Source: JBBPYC01 sp038200275 (lineage in GTDB: Bacteria; Pseudomonadota; Gammaproteobacteria; Burkholderiales; Burkholderiaceae_C). From it: a stretch of DNA of 64,000 bases. The position numbers and the translations under genes were made by a program. The DNA is taken from assembly GCA_038200275.1 (NCBI GenBank), contig JBBPYC010000098.1, forward strand, positions 1 to 64,000, written 5' to 3'. The notes beneath the pieces were generated by a model that had not been told where the DNA came from, made no database searches, and saw nothing but the letters and a program-made list of their open reading frames with translations. Shown one piece after another: positions 1 to 9,026 of the stretch (position 1 is the first letter of the stretch; each line of letters starts with the position of its first letter).

Positions 1-1
1 G

Positions 2-625
2 TCGATGGAACTGGCGCAGAAAGTCGCCGAGGGACTGTCAATGGAGATGCCCGAGCCGCTGCCGCGTGCGGTACCGCCGGTGCAGCCTGAAATCGAAAAA
101 TCGCCTGCGCTGTCATTGACGGCGCGTCCCGGCGACGGTGGTATTCGCACCCGCAAGGTGGCGTTGCTGGTGGCCGATGGGGTCGACGGTAAGGCGGTCG
201 CCGCGATTCAATCGGCGCTGCTCGAAGCGGGTGCAATCGGCCGTGTGGTGGGTCCCCGTGTGGGCGCCGTGCGCACGGCGGACGGCAGCACGCTGCAAGC
301 CGATGCCTCGATGGAAAACGAGCCTGGCTTCCTGTTCGATGCGCTGGTGCTTCCAGCAGGTGATGCAGCCGTGGAGAAGCTGGCTGCAATCGGCCACACC
401 ATGGACTTCATCCGCGACCAGTACCGGCATGGCAAGACCATTCTGGCGCTCGGTGCGTCTCAGCTGTTGTTGGGCACGGCGAGCCTGCCAATGCAATTGC
501 CGGACGGCAGCGCAGATCCTGGACTGTTGTTGGCTGACGATGCCAACCAGGCGATCAAGCCATTCTTTGCCGCAATGGCCAAGCACCGACATCCGGAACG
601 CGAGACGGATCCGCCGCGGGTTTAA
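2..625 (+). CDS. katE: Large-subunit catalase (HPII type), C-terminal part
   Basis: The reading frame is open to the left edge, so only about the last 207 residues are present and the haem-binding catalase core lies outside the window. What remains is a Pro/Ala-rich linker (about residues 15-45) followed by the flavodoxin/amidotransferase-like C-terminal domain of large-subunit catalases, starting at TRKVALLVADGVDG and containing FDALVLPAGDAAVEKL and GKTILALGASQLLLG. Only the clade-2 monofunctional catalases (KatE/HPII), which convert hydrogen peroxide to water and oxygen, carry this domain. The family assignment is firm from the domain; the catalytic residues cannot be checked here. Confidence 0.85.
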   Translation, partial: SMELAQKVAEGLSMEMPEPLPRAVPPVQPEIEKSPALSLTARPGDGGIRTRKVALLVADGVDGKAVAAIQSALLEAGAIGRVVGPRVGAVRTADGSTLQADASMENEPGFLFDALVLPAGDAAVEKLAAIGHTMDFIRDQYRHGKTILALGASQLLLGTASLPMQLPDGSADPGLLLADDANQAIKPFFAAMAKHRHPERETDPPRV

Positions 626-939
626 TCGATACCGCTGGCGGACGCGGGGCGGCAGTCGGGTGGGGTTTCACAAAGGCCCTGCTCGAGCGTTGCGCGGATT
701 TGATGCCGCGCAGACGCATACGTCGGGCTCGAGCGGGTCTGTTTGCGTTCTGCACGAAGTGGTCAACGGGCCCCATGTAGGGCATGGTTAATCGGTTTTC
801 TTATCGCCAGATTCAACGTCCGGCGCACTTTTAGACGTCTTGTCGGCGGCCCGAAGCACGCCGTCTTGTCATGATTCGCTGGTGCCAGTACCGAATTTTT
901 GCGCTGCTCCTTCATTCAACGACCTGAGTTAGCCAGCCG
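626..939. other. Intergenic stretch, no gene called
   Basis: Between the catalase stop and the convergent small gene. Short frames exist on both strands but none has a convincing start, ribosome binding site or recognisable product. The minus-strand frame at 788-859 ends in a hydrophilic KSAPDVESGDKKTD tail that looks protein-like, but it is only 23 codons. No clear intrinsic terminator is visible for the catalase gene. Confidence 0.5.
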
Positions 940-1545
940 TCACGGCGCCGCATCGGATCGTGGCCGGCCGGTCTTGATCACGGGCACGCTGTCGAGCGCG
1001 GCGAACAGCTGTACATCGGTCATGTCGGCCAACGCAAGGATTCCGGCGCGCAGGATCTCGCTTTTCTTGACATGACGCTGCTTTGCGGCTGCGCGCTGCT
1101 TAAGCAGATCAATCAACTGGTACTCCCCTTTGGGCATCGTGAAGCTGTCTCGCACCGGCTTGGCTTTCTTGAGCTTGGGCGCCTTTGCTGGCCGAGGCTC
1201 AGGCACATGACTCAATGCACTCTTGGCCAACTCATGACGTTCTGCCGGGTCGGGTGACGACACAGCCGTTTTCTGACGACGTTTGGTTGGTACGGGTGCT
1301 TCAGCGGCAAGCGGCGGCGCCGCTTGCCGCGGGGGCTCTGGCCAAGCCTGCGGCGGAGCCAATGGATCGCTGACTGGCAACTGGGCAGCCGCAGGCGGTC
1401 TGCTGCGCACAGCGGCTGTCTTCTTGACTGGCAAGGCTTGCGCTAGGGTCTCGGGAGTGGCAGATGAATGTTTTTTCACAGGGTCGATAAAGCGAGAAGG
1501 ACGGGGGTGGACGTGACCGACAGCACCGGAATTCTGCCCTGACAA
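940..1545 (-). CDS. Small basic protein with C-terminal ribbon-helix-helix-like region
   Basis: Up to 201 residues if translated from the TTG at 1545; no good ATG lies nearby, so the start is uncertain. The N-terminal two thirds are low complexity (Ala, Pro, Lys, Arg). The last about 65 residues, from FTMPKGEYQLIDLLKQRA through KKSEILRAGILALADMTD to the KTGRPRSD tail, look folded and resemble a short DNA-binding helix pair seen at the end of many uncharacterised Burkholderiales proteins. The basic linker plus this tail suggests a nucleoid- or DNA-associated protein, but that is inference. It converges on the catalase gene and diverges from the Liv operon. Confidence 0.55.
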   Translation of the reverse strand: MSGQNSGAVGHVHPRPSRFIDPVKKHSSATPETLAQALPVKKTAAVRSRPPAAAQLPVSDPLAPPQAWPEPPRQAAPPLAAEAPVPTKRRQKTAVSSPDPAERHELAKSALSHVPEPRPAKAPKLKKAKPVRDSFTMPKGEYQLIDLLKQRAAAKQRHVKKSEILRAGILALADMTDVQLFAALDSVPVIKTGRPRSDAAP

Positions 1546-1784
1546 CGTTTAGCCATCCCCTGCATCGGCCGTGCTGGCTGCAAATGGCAACGACTTCGTT
1601 CCTGTGTTGACAGGTCGAAGATCTGGACGAATGGCCGCCTCACGCATCCACCATCGCACCCGAACTCGGGGAAAGTCTGGTGGCGCCGAAGCGCCCAAAT
1701 CGGATAGATTGACGGATCGACGCGAGCCTGGCTGCATCAATCTGCCAACGCTTTGTCCATCAAGAAATCAGATCGGAACTCCTC

Positions 1785-2972
1785 ATGACGAACCGCAGAC
1801 ATCTTCTTTCGCGCAGCGCCGCCCTGTTCGGTGCCGCCTCCAGCGGACTTCTGCTCCCACGCCTGTCCTTCGCACAGGGCGGTGCGCCAATCAAGGTCGG
1901 GCTCATGCTGCCTTACACCGGCACCTATGCACAGCTCGGCATAGCGATTGAAAACGGCTTTCGTATGGCGCTGGCCGAAAAAGGCGACAAGCTCGGCGGC
2001 CGCAGCATCGAGTTCTTCAAGGTCGATGATGAATCCAATCCTGCCAAAGCGGTGGAGAACGCCAACAAGCTGGTGCAGCGCGACGGCGTCGATGTGTTGG
2101 TGGGCACCGTGCACTCGGGTGTGCAGATGGGCATCCAGAAAGTCGCCCGCGATTCGGGTGTGCTCAGCATCATCCCGAATGCAGGCGTGCTCGCTGCAAC
2201 CCGCGCGCTGTGTGCGCCCAACGTGTTTCGCACCAGCTTCACGAACTCGCAGCCGACGTTTGCGCTTGGCAAGGTAATGGCGGAAAAAGGCATCAAGAAA
2301 ACCGCCTGGATCACCTGGAAATATGCGGCTGGCGACGAAGCATTCGAAGGGTTTAAGGAAGGCTACACCAAGGGTGGTGGCACGATCGTCAAGGAGCTTG
2401 GTCTGCCGTTTCCGAACGTCGAGTTTCAGGCGCTGCTGACGGAGATTGCGGCGGCGAACCCCGATGCGGTTGCCTGCTTCTTCGCTGGCGGCGCTGCGGT
2501 CAAGTTCATGAAGGACTACGCAGCGGCCGGCCTGAAAGGCAAGATTCCGCTGTACGGTTCCGGCTTCCTGACCGAAGGCACGATCGCTGCGGCCGGTGAT
2601 GCCGCAAACGGCGTGATCACCGCCATGCATTACGCCGACACGCTTGATACACCGCGCAACCGGAAGTTCCGCGCAGACTATTCCAAAGCGTTCGGCAGCG
2701 AGGCCGATGTGTACAGCGTACAAGGCTACGACGCAGGTCAGTTGCTCATCTTGGGTGCAGAAGCAGTTAAAGGCGATGTGTCGGCAAAAGCCGCCATGTT
2801 CAAGGCCATGGAAGGCGCCACGATCGACAGCCCGCGGGGCCAGTGGACGATGAGCAAATCGCACAACCCCGTGCAGGACATCTATTTGCGCGAGGTGAAG
2901 AACGGCGACAACCAGGTGATCGGGATGGCAGCAAAGCAGCTGGCCGACTCAGGCGCTGGCTGCAAGATGTGA
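1785..2972 (+). CDS. Liv-type ABC transporter substrate-binding protein (system 1)
   Basis: A 395-residue periplasmic binding protein of the Leu/Ile/Val (Peripla_BP_6) family. The N-terminus has paired arginines (NRRHLLSRS), a hydrophobic stretch and a likely cleavage site near SFAQG, so Tat or Sec export is possible. The mature protein opens with IKVGLMLPYTGTYAQLG and continues with KVDDESNPAKAVENANKL and VDVLVGTVHSGV, all typical of the fold. It is the first gene of a five-gene set (K-H-M-G-F) in family-standard order. The ligand may be an amino acid, but many relatives bind aromatic or other organic acids, and the acyl-CoA genes nearby favour such a substrate. Confidence 0.9.
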   Translation: MTNRRHLLSRSAALFGAASSGLLLPRLSFAQGGAPIKVGLMLPYTGTYAQLGIAIENGFRMALAEKGDKLGGRSIEFFKVDDESNPAKAVENANKLVQRDGVDVLVGTVHSGVQMGIQKVARDSGVLSIIPNAGVLAATRALCAPNVFRTSFTNSQPTFALGKVMAEKGIKKTAWITWKYAAGDEAFEGFKEGYTKGGGTIVKELGLPFPNVEFQALLTEIAAANPDAVACFFAGGAAVKFMKDYAAAGLKGKIPLYGSGFLTEGTIAAAGDAANGVITAMHYADTLDTPRNRKFRADYSKAFGSEADVYSVQGYDAGQLLILGAEAVKGDVSAKAAMFKAMEGATIDSPRGQWTMSKSHNPVQDIYLREVKNGDNQVIGMAAKQLADSGAGCKM

Positions 2973-3126
2973 CGAGACTGCTCGATCTCGCAAGCTTCGC
3001 GCATCGGGCGCGCCTCCAACAACGCCCCGGTTACCGTGTGACGTTGCCACGCGCCCGGCAAAGCCGGCGCCACACCGCTTGCAGGAATGGGGTTTCCTGA
3101 CGCCCCGCCAGGCACCCCCACAGCCA

Positions 3127-3990
3127 ATGGACCTCGCAACCTTTCTGATTCAGCTGCTGAACAGCGTGCAGTACGGACTGCTGTTGTTCATGCTGGCTGC
3201 TGGCCTCACGCTGATCTTCGGCATCATGGGCGTGGTCAATCTGGCGCATGGCAGCTTCTACATGCTGGGTGCGTACCTCGCGTACTGGCTGGTCGGCCTC
3301 TCGGGCAGTCTGACGGTGGCAATCATCGGCGGCGTGGCGCTGTCTGTACTGTTCGGGCTCGCGCTGGAGCGGTTGCTGTTTCGGCATTTCTACCAGCGCG
3401 ATCATCTCGATCAGGTGCTGCTTACGTTCGGCTTAATCTACATCTTCGAAGAACTGCGCTCGATCCTGTGGGGCGATGACGTGCACGGCGTGCCGGTTCC
3501 AGAAGCGCTGAGTTGGTCGATCCAGCTGACCGACAACTTGTCATACCCCGGTTATCGGTTGTTCGTCGGCGGCGTCTGCCTGGCGTTGGCGCTCGGGCTT
3601 TATCTGCTGATCTCGAAGACGCGGCTGGGCATGAAGATCCGCGCGGGGGCTTTCAACCGGGAGATGGCCGAGTCGCTCGGCGTCAACATCCGGTTGATCC
3701 ATGCCATCGTGTTTGCGCTGGGCGTTGCGCTGGCCGCTGTGGCCGGCATGGTCGCAGCACCACTCTCGAGCGTGTATCCGAACATGGGCTCGCAGGTGCT
3801 GATCATCTGCTTCGTGGTGGTCGTGATCGGCGGCATCGGCTCGGTGCGCGGCGCGTTGATTGCGGCATTGCTGGTCGGTTTTGTCGATACGTTCGGCAAG
3901 GTGCTGCTGCCGCAACTCTCGGGCATGTTGATCTATCTGTTGATGGCCGCCGTGCTGCTTTGGAAACCCGAAGGACTATTCAAGCAATGA
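3127..3990 (+). CDS. Liv-type ABC permease, LivH family (system 1)
   Basis: Inner-membrane permease of 287 residues with about eight hydrophobic segments. The ATG at 3127 is chosen because the family N-terminus starts at MDLATFLIQLLNSVQYGLLL; an in-frame upstream start would add 16 residues with no family character. Diagnostic stretches are GLTLIFGIMGVVNLAHGSFYMLGAY and, near the end, VVIGGIGSVRGALIAALLVGFVDT. It pairs with the LivM-type permease that starts 17 bases after its stop. Confidence 0.92.
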   Translation: MDLATFLIQLLNSVQYGLLLFMLAAGLTLIFGIMGVVNLAHGSFYMLGAYLAYWLVGLSGSLTVAIIGGVALSVLFGLALERLLFRHFYQRDHLDQVLLTFGLIYIFEELRSILWGDDVHGVPVPEALSWSIQLTDNLSYPGYRLFVGGVCLALALGLYLLISKTRLGMKIRAGAFNREMAESLGVNIRLIHAIVFALGVALAAVAGMVAAPLSSVYPNMGSQVLIICFVVVVIGGIGSVRGALIAALLVGFVDTFGKVLLPQLSGMLIYLLMAAVLLWKPEGLFKQ

Positions 3991-4006
3991 GCGATAGGTT
4001 CACCGA

Positions 4007-4990
4007 ATGAGCGCGCCTCGGGCGAATCTCGAACACCTGCCGCGCAGCATTCAATTTCTATTGGTGCTGGCATTGATCGCGTTGCTGGCGTTCCCATTAC
4101 TCAGCAGCAACACGTTTTACACCGGCATGGTCGCGCAGATGATGATCATGGCGATCTTCGCGATGAGCCTGGATCTGTTGCAAGGCGTGACAGGACTGGT
4201 GTCGCTCGGCCATGCGGCGTACTTCGGGTTGGCGGGCTACGCGCTCGCGTTTCTGACGCCGGCCGGCGCGCCCGTGAGCCTTTGGTGGACGTTGCCACTT
4301 GCCGTGCTTGCATCCGGCGCCGCGGCGCTCGTGATCGGGTTCTTCGTGGTCCGCACGCACGGCATCTACTTCATCATGGTCACGATGGCGTTCGCGCAGA
4401 TGGTGTTCTATGGGTTCTTCGATAACCGCGCGTTGGGCGGATCGGACGGGATCTACATCAACTTCAAGCCGGATGCGGGGTTGTTCGATCTGGACGACAA
4501 GCGCGTTTTCTACTACTTCACTTTGGTCTGCCTTGTGCTGGTTTACGCACTGCTGCGCCGGCTGCTGTGGAGCCCGTTTGGCCGGGCGCTGTCCGGCATC
4601 CGCGTGAATGAGCACCGGATGCGCGCACTCGGGTTCGGCTCGTTCGGCTACAAGCTCACGGCGTTCACCATCGCGGGTGCGCTGGCAGGCCTTGCAGGCT
4701 ATCTCTGGGCGGCGCAAAGCGGCTACGTGAACCCGGAACTGATGGGTTTTCAGCTGAGCGCGCACGCAATCATGATGGTGATCCTGGGCGGCATGGGCAA
4801 CTTTGCCGGCGCAATCGTGGGTGCCTTCGCGTTCGAGTATCTGCTGCATCTGTTCAAGGACATCACCAAATATTGGCAACTGCTGATGGGCACCTTCATC
4901 GTGCTGGTGGTGCTGTTCGCACCACGCGGGCTCCTCGGACTGTTGACAATGTTCAACCGGCGCGCGCCGGCGGAGCCAGCGGATGTCTGA
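4007..4990 (+). CDS. Liv-type ABC permease, LivM family (system 1)
   Basis: A 327-residue second permease of the transporter. Family landmarks are MAIFAMSLDLLQGVTGLVSLGH, the GGSDGIY loop and the cytoplasmic coupling region SGIRVNEHRMRALGFG, followed by VILGGMGNFAGAIVGA. About nine to ten membrane segments are visible. It overlaps the following ATPase gene by eight bases, which suggests translational coupling. It should form the membrane channel with the LivH-type partner. Confidence 0.92.
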   Translation: MSAPRANLEHLPRSIQFLLVLALIALLAFPLLSSNTFYTGMVAQMMIMAIFAMSLDLLQGVTGLVSLGHAAYFGLAGYALAFLTPAGAPVSLWWTLPLAVLASGAAALVIGFFVVRTHGIYFIMVTMAFAQMVFYGFFDNRALGGSDGIYINFKPDAGLFDLDDKRVFYYFTLVCLVLVYALLRRLLWSPFGRALSGIRVNEHRMRALGFGSFGYKLTAFTIAGALAGLAGYLWAAQSGYVNPELMGFQLSAHAIMMVILGGMGNFAGAIVGAFAFEYLLHLFKDITKYWQLLMGTFIVLVVLFAPRGLLGLLTMFNRRAPAEPADV

Positions 4991-5747
4991 GCCGGACGTG
5001 CTGTTGTCGGCTCGCGAGCTGACCAAACGCTTTGGCGGCTTGGCGGCGGTGAACGAGGTGTCGCTGGACCTGTTGCGCAACCGGATCCATGCGGTGATCG
5101 GCCCAAACGGCGCAGGCAAGTCAACCCTGACGAACCTGCTGTCCGGCGACCTGCCGCTGACGTCGGGCCAGGTGCTGCTGGGCGGCACCGACGTGACCGG
5201 GTGGCCTCCGGAAAAAATCTCGCGCCAGCGGCTTGGCCGCAGCTACCAGAAAACCAACATCTTTGCACCCTTCACGGTCTGGGAAAATGTGCGGCTGGCT
5301 GCGCAGTCGCGCCGTCCGAGTCGGTATCGGCTGCTCGCACGTGCTTCTGAATCGAGAGCAACCAATGAAGCGTGCGCGCGTGCCCTGGCCCTCTCAGGCC
5401 TCGAAAGCCGCAAACACGTGGTGGCCGGTGCGGTGTCGCACGGCGAACAGCGTCAGCTTGAAATTGCAATGACCCTGGCAACCGACCCACAGGTGCTGCT
5501 GCTCGACGAGCCCCTTGCCGGCATGGGCGTGGCCGAAGCCGAACGCATGGTTGAACTGTTGCTCAAGATCAAGCCGGATCACGCGATGCTGCTGGTCGAA
5601 CACGACATGGATGCGGTGTTTGCGCTGGCCGATGTGCTGACCGTGATGGTCAACGGCCAGGTGATTGCCAGCGGCACGCCCGATGCGGTGCGCAGCGACG
5701 CTGGTGTGCAGTCCGCCTATCTGGGTGAAGAGGATCACCCAGCGTGA
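4983..5747 (+). CDS. Liv-type ABC ATPase, LivG family (system 1)
   Basis: A 254-residue ATP-binding subunit. Walker A is GPNGAGKST at about residues 39-47. The signature is the SHGEQRQLEIAMTL variant common in this subfamily. Walker B is VLLLDEPLAGMG and the H-loop is LLVEHDMDAVF. The C-terminal LivG tail (VIASGTPDAVRSDAGVQSAYLG) is present. It starts inside the livM 3' end and its stop overlaps the next GTG start. Confidence 0.93.
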   Translation: MSEPDVLLSARELTKRFGGLAAVNEVSLDLLRNRIHAVIGPNGAGKSTLTNLLSGDLPLTSGQVLLGGTDVTGWPPEKISRQRLGRSYQKTNIFAPFTVWENVRLAAQSRRPSRYRLLARASESRATNEACARALALSGLESRKHVVAGAVSHGEQRQLEIAMTLATDPQVLLLDEPLAGMGVAEAERMVELLLKIKPDHAMLLVEHDMDAVFALADVLTVMVNGQVIASGTPDAVRSDAGVQSAYLGEEDHPA

Positions 5748-6472
5748 ATGCAGCAGAGCCAGGCGAGTTGCTGATCGACGCGCGCGGCGTTCACAGCTAC
5801 TACGGCGCAAGCCACATCCTGCGCGATGTGGACTTCACTGTCGGCCGCGGAGAGACGATCGGTCTCATGGGTCGCAACGGCATGGGCAAGAGCACCTTGC
5901 TCAAAAGCATTGTGGGGCTGGTGCGGCCACGGGTAGGTCAAGTCAAGATCATGGGGCGCAACATGGTAGGCCGGCCGGCCTACGAAGTGGCGCGTCTGGG
6001 GCTGGCCTACGTGCCCGAAGGCCGCGGCATCTTCGGCAATCTGAGCGTGGCGGAGAACCTGAACATGGCCGCCCGCGCGGGCACCCGCGGTCAGCAAGAC
6101 TGGACCTACGACCGCGTGCTGCAAACCTTTCCACGCCTGGCCGAGCGACTCGGCCATGGGGGCCAGCAGCTGTCCGGCGGCGAGCAGCAGATGCTCACGA
6201 TTGGCCGCGCGTTGATGACGAACCCCGATGTGCTGATCCTGGACGAAGCCACCGAAGGCCTCGCCCCGCTGATTGCCAAGGAGATCTGGCGCATCTGCGG
6301 GCTGATTCGCGAGACCGGCATCAGCAGCGTGATCGTTGACAAGAACTGGAGGCATGTGACCGCCATCACGGACCGCAACGTGATCCTTGTGAAAGGCGAA
6401 GTGGCTTTCGCGGGCACATCCGACGCGCTGCGAGCGAGCCCTGAGATCCTGGCTCAACACCTGGGTCTCTGA
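5744..6472 (+). CDS. Liv-type ABC ATPase, LivF family (system 1)
   Basis: A 242-residue second ATPase. It begins at a GTG that overlaps the preceding stop (GTGA), so translation is probably coupled. Walker A is GRNGMGKST; the signature is LSGGEQQMLTIGRAL; Walker B is VLILDEATEGLAP, where the DEATEG form is characteristic of LivF. It completes a five-protein importer. A GC-rich hairpin follows shortly after the stop. Confidence 0.93.
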   Translation: MNAAEPGELLIDARGVHSYYGASHILRDVDFTVGRGETIGLMGRNGMGKSTLLKSIVGLVRPRVGQVKIMGRNMVGRPAYEVARLGLAYVPEGRGIFGNLSVAENLNMAARAGTRGQQDWTYDRVLQTFPRLAERLGHGGQQLSGGEQQMLTIGRALMTNPDVLILDEATEGLAPLIAKEIWRICGLIRETGISSVIVDKNWRHVTAITDRNVILVKGEVAFAGTSDALRASPEILAQHLGL

Positions 6473-6478
6473 AGTGCT

Positions 6479-6495
6479 TTTGGCGAAGCGCCAAA
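6479..6495 (+). terminator. Hairpin after Liv system 1, possible weak terminator
   Basis: TTTGGCG-AAG-CGCCAAA forms a perfect 7-bp stem with a 3-base loop seven bases after the livF stop. There is no T-tract after it on the plus strand, so termination would be weak or factor-assisted. It may instead act as an mRNA-stabilising hairpin between the transporter genes and the CaiB-family gene. Confidence 0.4.
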
Positions 6496-6564
6496 CGCGC
6501 GACGCTGCTGGCAAGTGGCTGGGCTGAGTCGGCGGTCCCTGCCGATTGCGTTAGCGTCTGCACC

Positions 6565-7458
6565 ATGACACCAACTGAATTCCCCGATCAGCCGCTCGAG
6601 GGCCTCCGGATCCTGAGCCTTGCGCTTAACCTGCCCGGCCCGGCTGCGCTGATGCGCTGCCGCGCGCTGGGTGCCACCTGCAGCAAAGTCGAGTCGCCGG
6701 CAGGCGACCCGATGCGGCACTACCGCCCCGCTTTCTACGAGCACCTGACCGAAGGTGTGCGGGTGCTGACGCTGGATCTCAAGACCGATGCGGGCCGCGC
6801 CGCGCTGGGCGAAGAACTGTCCGCCACCGACGTGCTGCTGACATCGTTTCGGCCTTCCGCACTGCGCAAGCTCGGTCTCGACTGGTCAGCGCTGCAAGCC
6901 CGCTGGCCCGCGCTGTCACAAGTCGCGATCGTCGGTGCGAGCGGCGCTCGGGCAGAGGAACCAGGCCACGACCTGACCTACCTGGCTGAGCACAGCTTGA
7001 TCACCGGCACCGAGTTGCCGGCGACGTTGTATGCCGATATGAGCGGCGCGTTGCTGGCGGTCGAAGCGGTGCTGCGCTGTGCACGCGGCCGGCCAGAAGC
7101 AGACGTCCCATCACGCATCGGGCGTTTCATTGAGGTCGCGCTCGCTGACGCTGCCGGCTGGCTTGCATTGCCACGCCAGTTCGGCCTGACTGCGCCCGCC
7201 GGCATGGTGGGCGGCGCACACGCAGGCTATCGCGTATACCCTTGCCTAGATGGGAGGGTCGCTGTTGCTGCGCTGGAGCCGCATTTCACGCGTGCACTTT
7301 GCGACGCAGCCGGCGTGGCGCACGATGCAGCCGACCCCACGGCGCCCGCCACGCACGAGGCCATCGCCGCATTCTTGCTCGGCCGCACTCGTGAGCAACT
7401 CGATCAACTTGCGCGCGATCGCGACATCCCGCTGCACACGCTCGAAGCCGCCGACTGA
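6565..7458 (+). CDS. CaiB/BaiF family CoA-transferase, short form
   Basis: A 297-residue family III CoA-transferase or alpha-methylacyl-CoA-racemase-like protein. It has the N-terminal PLEGLRILSLALNLPGPAALMRCRALGA motif region, VLLTSFRPSALRKLGLDW, and the conserved GHDLTYLA segment whose Asp is the expected catalytic nucleophile or base. Family members usually have 360-400 or more residues, so this is a short version whose C-terminal part is reduced. It sits between two Liv transporters and just upstream of a ligase, so it probably acts on an imported acid as its CoA ester. Substrate unknown. Confidence 0.8.
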   Translation: MTPTEFPDQPLEGLRILSLALNLPGPAALMRCRALGATCSKVESPAGDPMRHYRPAFYEHLTEGVRVLTLDLKTDAGRAALGEELSATDVLLTSFRPSALRKLGLDWSALQARWPALSQVAIVGASGARAEEPGHDLTYLAEHSLITGTELPATLYADMSGALLAVEAVLRCARGRPEADVPSRIGRFIEVALADAAGWLALPRQFGLTAPAGMVGGAHAGYRVYPCLDGRVAVAALEPHFTRALCDAAGVAHDAADPTAPATHEAIAAFLLGRTREQLDQLARDRDIPLHTLEAAD

Positions 7459-7628
7459 AAGCGCGCAGCTTGCGTGGGTGCACGCCGCCGATCATTGCGG
7501 ATCATTCGTTGAACAGCCCCACTGCACGGGTTTTCCACCAGTGACCAACTTGATGAGCACATTAAGATGAAGCGCATCGTGCCGCACTGCCGCACTCATC
7601 AGAACAACCCGCTTCAAAAACACCATTT

Positions 7629-8960
7629 ATGAACTTGACCGAATCGAACCGGCGTGCAGCCATGCGGCCCCGCCACCTGTTGACTTCGCTGGCCGCCGGC
7701 GCCGCGCTGCTGTTTGCGGGGACCGCCGCGCAGGCGCAAGAGACGTTCAAGCTTGGCGTCGTCAGCTTCCTTTCCGGCCAGGCAGCCGAGAGCTTCGGCA
7801 TTCCCGCGGTGAACGGCGCGAAGGCGTTGATCAGCGCATTCAATGCCGGCAAGGCGCCCGCGCCGTACGACAAAAAAGGCTTTGGTGGCCTGGTAATCGA
7901 GCCGGTCTACATCGACGAAGCCGGCGGCGCAACCAAGCAGGTCCAGGACCTGCGCAACCTGTACGACCGCGAGAAGGTCGATGCGGTGGTCGGCTACGTG
8001 AGTTCGGGCGATTGCCTGGCTGTCGCGCCTGCGGCAGAGGAGATGAAGCGCTTTTTGATCCTGTATGACTGCGGCACGCCCCGCATCTTCGAGGACAACA
8101 AGTTCGACTACGTATTCCGCACTGCCTCGCACGGCACCATGGACAACGTGGCGCTTGCAAGGTATGTCAAAGCGAAAAACATCAAGGTAGACCACTTCAG
8201 CCTGATCAACCAGGACTATGCTTGGGGAAGCGACTCGAAGAAGGACTTCACGCTGTCGATGGCGCAGCTGTATCCAGACGCCAAGGTCGCGCAAGACCAG
8301 AACCCGAAATTTGGCGCAGGCCAGTACGGCACCGAGATCTCGGCGCTGATGAGCAAGCCCGCCGATGTGGTGCACTCAAGCCTTTGGGGTGGGGATTTGC
8401 AGGCGTTCATCCTGCAGTCTGCGCCGCGTGGCCTGTTCAAGCGCACTCAGGTGCTGCTGTCGGCCGGCGACCATGTGCTGCCGGGCCTGGGCGACAAGAT
8501 GCCGGACGGCACCATTCTTGGCGCCCGCGGCGCCTACGGCCTGATGGCGCCCAAGTCGGATTTGAACGACTGGTGGTGGAAGCTCTATTCAGACGCGAAC
8601 AACGTCTATCCGGTGCAGGCGCCCTACCGCATGGCGCAGGCACTGATGGGCCTGAAGCTTGGTGTCGAAAAAGCCATGGCTGCCAACGGCGGCAAGAAAC
8701 CCACACCGGAGCAACTGGCGGCAGCCATGAAAGGCAGTTCGTGGGAGTCGCCTGCGGGCAAGATCGAACTCGCGTTGGGCAATGGCCACCAGGCGATCCA
8801 GCCGACGGCGATCGGCAAGACGCGCTATGACAAGGACAAGAAAATGGTGATGCTTGACGAGATCGTGCGCTTCCCGGCTGAGTGCGTGAATCCGCCGGTT
8901 GACCAGAAATCAGAAGACTGGATCAAGGCCGGTTTTCCCGGTGCCAAAGGCTGCCCTTGA
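7629..8960 (+). CDS. Liv-type ABC transporter substrate-binding protein (system 2)
   Basis: A 443-residue binding protein. The ATG at 7629 gives an 11-residue lead before a second in-frame ATG at 7662, which would start directly at the signal peptide MRPRHLLTSLAAGAALLFAG with cleavage near AQAQ; either start is possible. The mature protein begins FKLGVVSFLSGQAAESFGIP and includes DLRNLYDREKVDAVVGYVSSG. It is longer than the system 1 protein and not closely similar, which indicates a different ligand. It leads a second K-H-M-G-F set. Confidence 0.9.
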   Translation: MNLTESNRRAAMRPRHLLTSLAAGAALLFAGTAAQAQETFKLGVVSFLSGQAAESFGIPAVNGAKALISAFNAGKAPAPYDKKGFGGLVIEPVYIDEAGGATKQVQDLRNLYDREKVDAVVGYVSSGDCLAVAPAAEEMKRFLILYDCGTPRIFEDNKFDYVFRTASHGTMDNVALARYVKAKNIKVDHFSLINQDYAWGSDSKKDFTLSMAQLYPDAKVAQDQNPKFGAGQYGTEISALMSKPADVVHSSLWGGDLQAFILQSAPRGLFKRTQVLLSAGDHVLPGLGDKMPDGTILGARGAYGLMAPKSDLNDWWWKLYSDANNVYPVQAPYRMAQALMGLKLGVEKAMAANGGKKPTPEQLAAAMKGSSWESPAGKIELALGNGHQAIQPTAIGKTRYDKDKKMVMLDEIVRFPAECVNPPVDQKSEDWIKAGFPGAKGCP

Positions 8961-9026
8961 TCATGGGCTGACGTGTGGCGCGGCCCTGGTCCTGGGGTCG
9001 CCCGCGCGTCCAGCACCTTCGCTTTC

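Noticed and set aside
788..859. 23-codon minus-strand frame with a hydrophilic protein-like tail after the catalase gene
   Set aside because: Too short, GTG start without a ribosome binding site, no recognisable family.
1600..1760. Sigma-70 promoter for Liv system 1
   Set aside because: TTGACA-like hexamers at 1607 and 1708 lack a convincing -10 at proper spacing.
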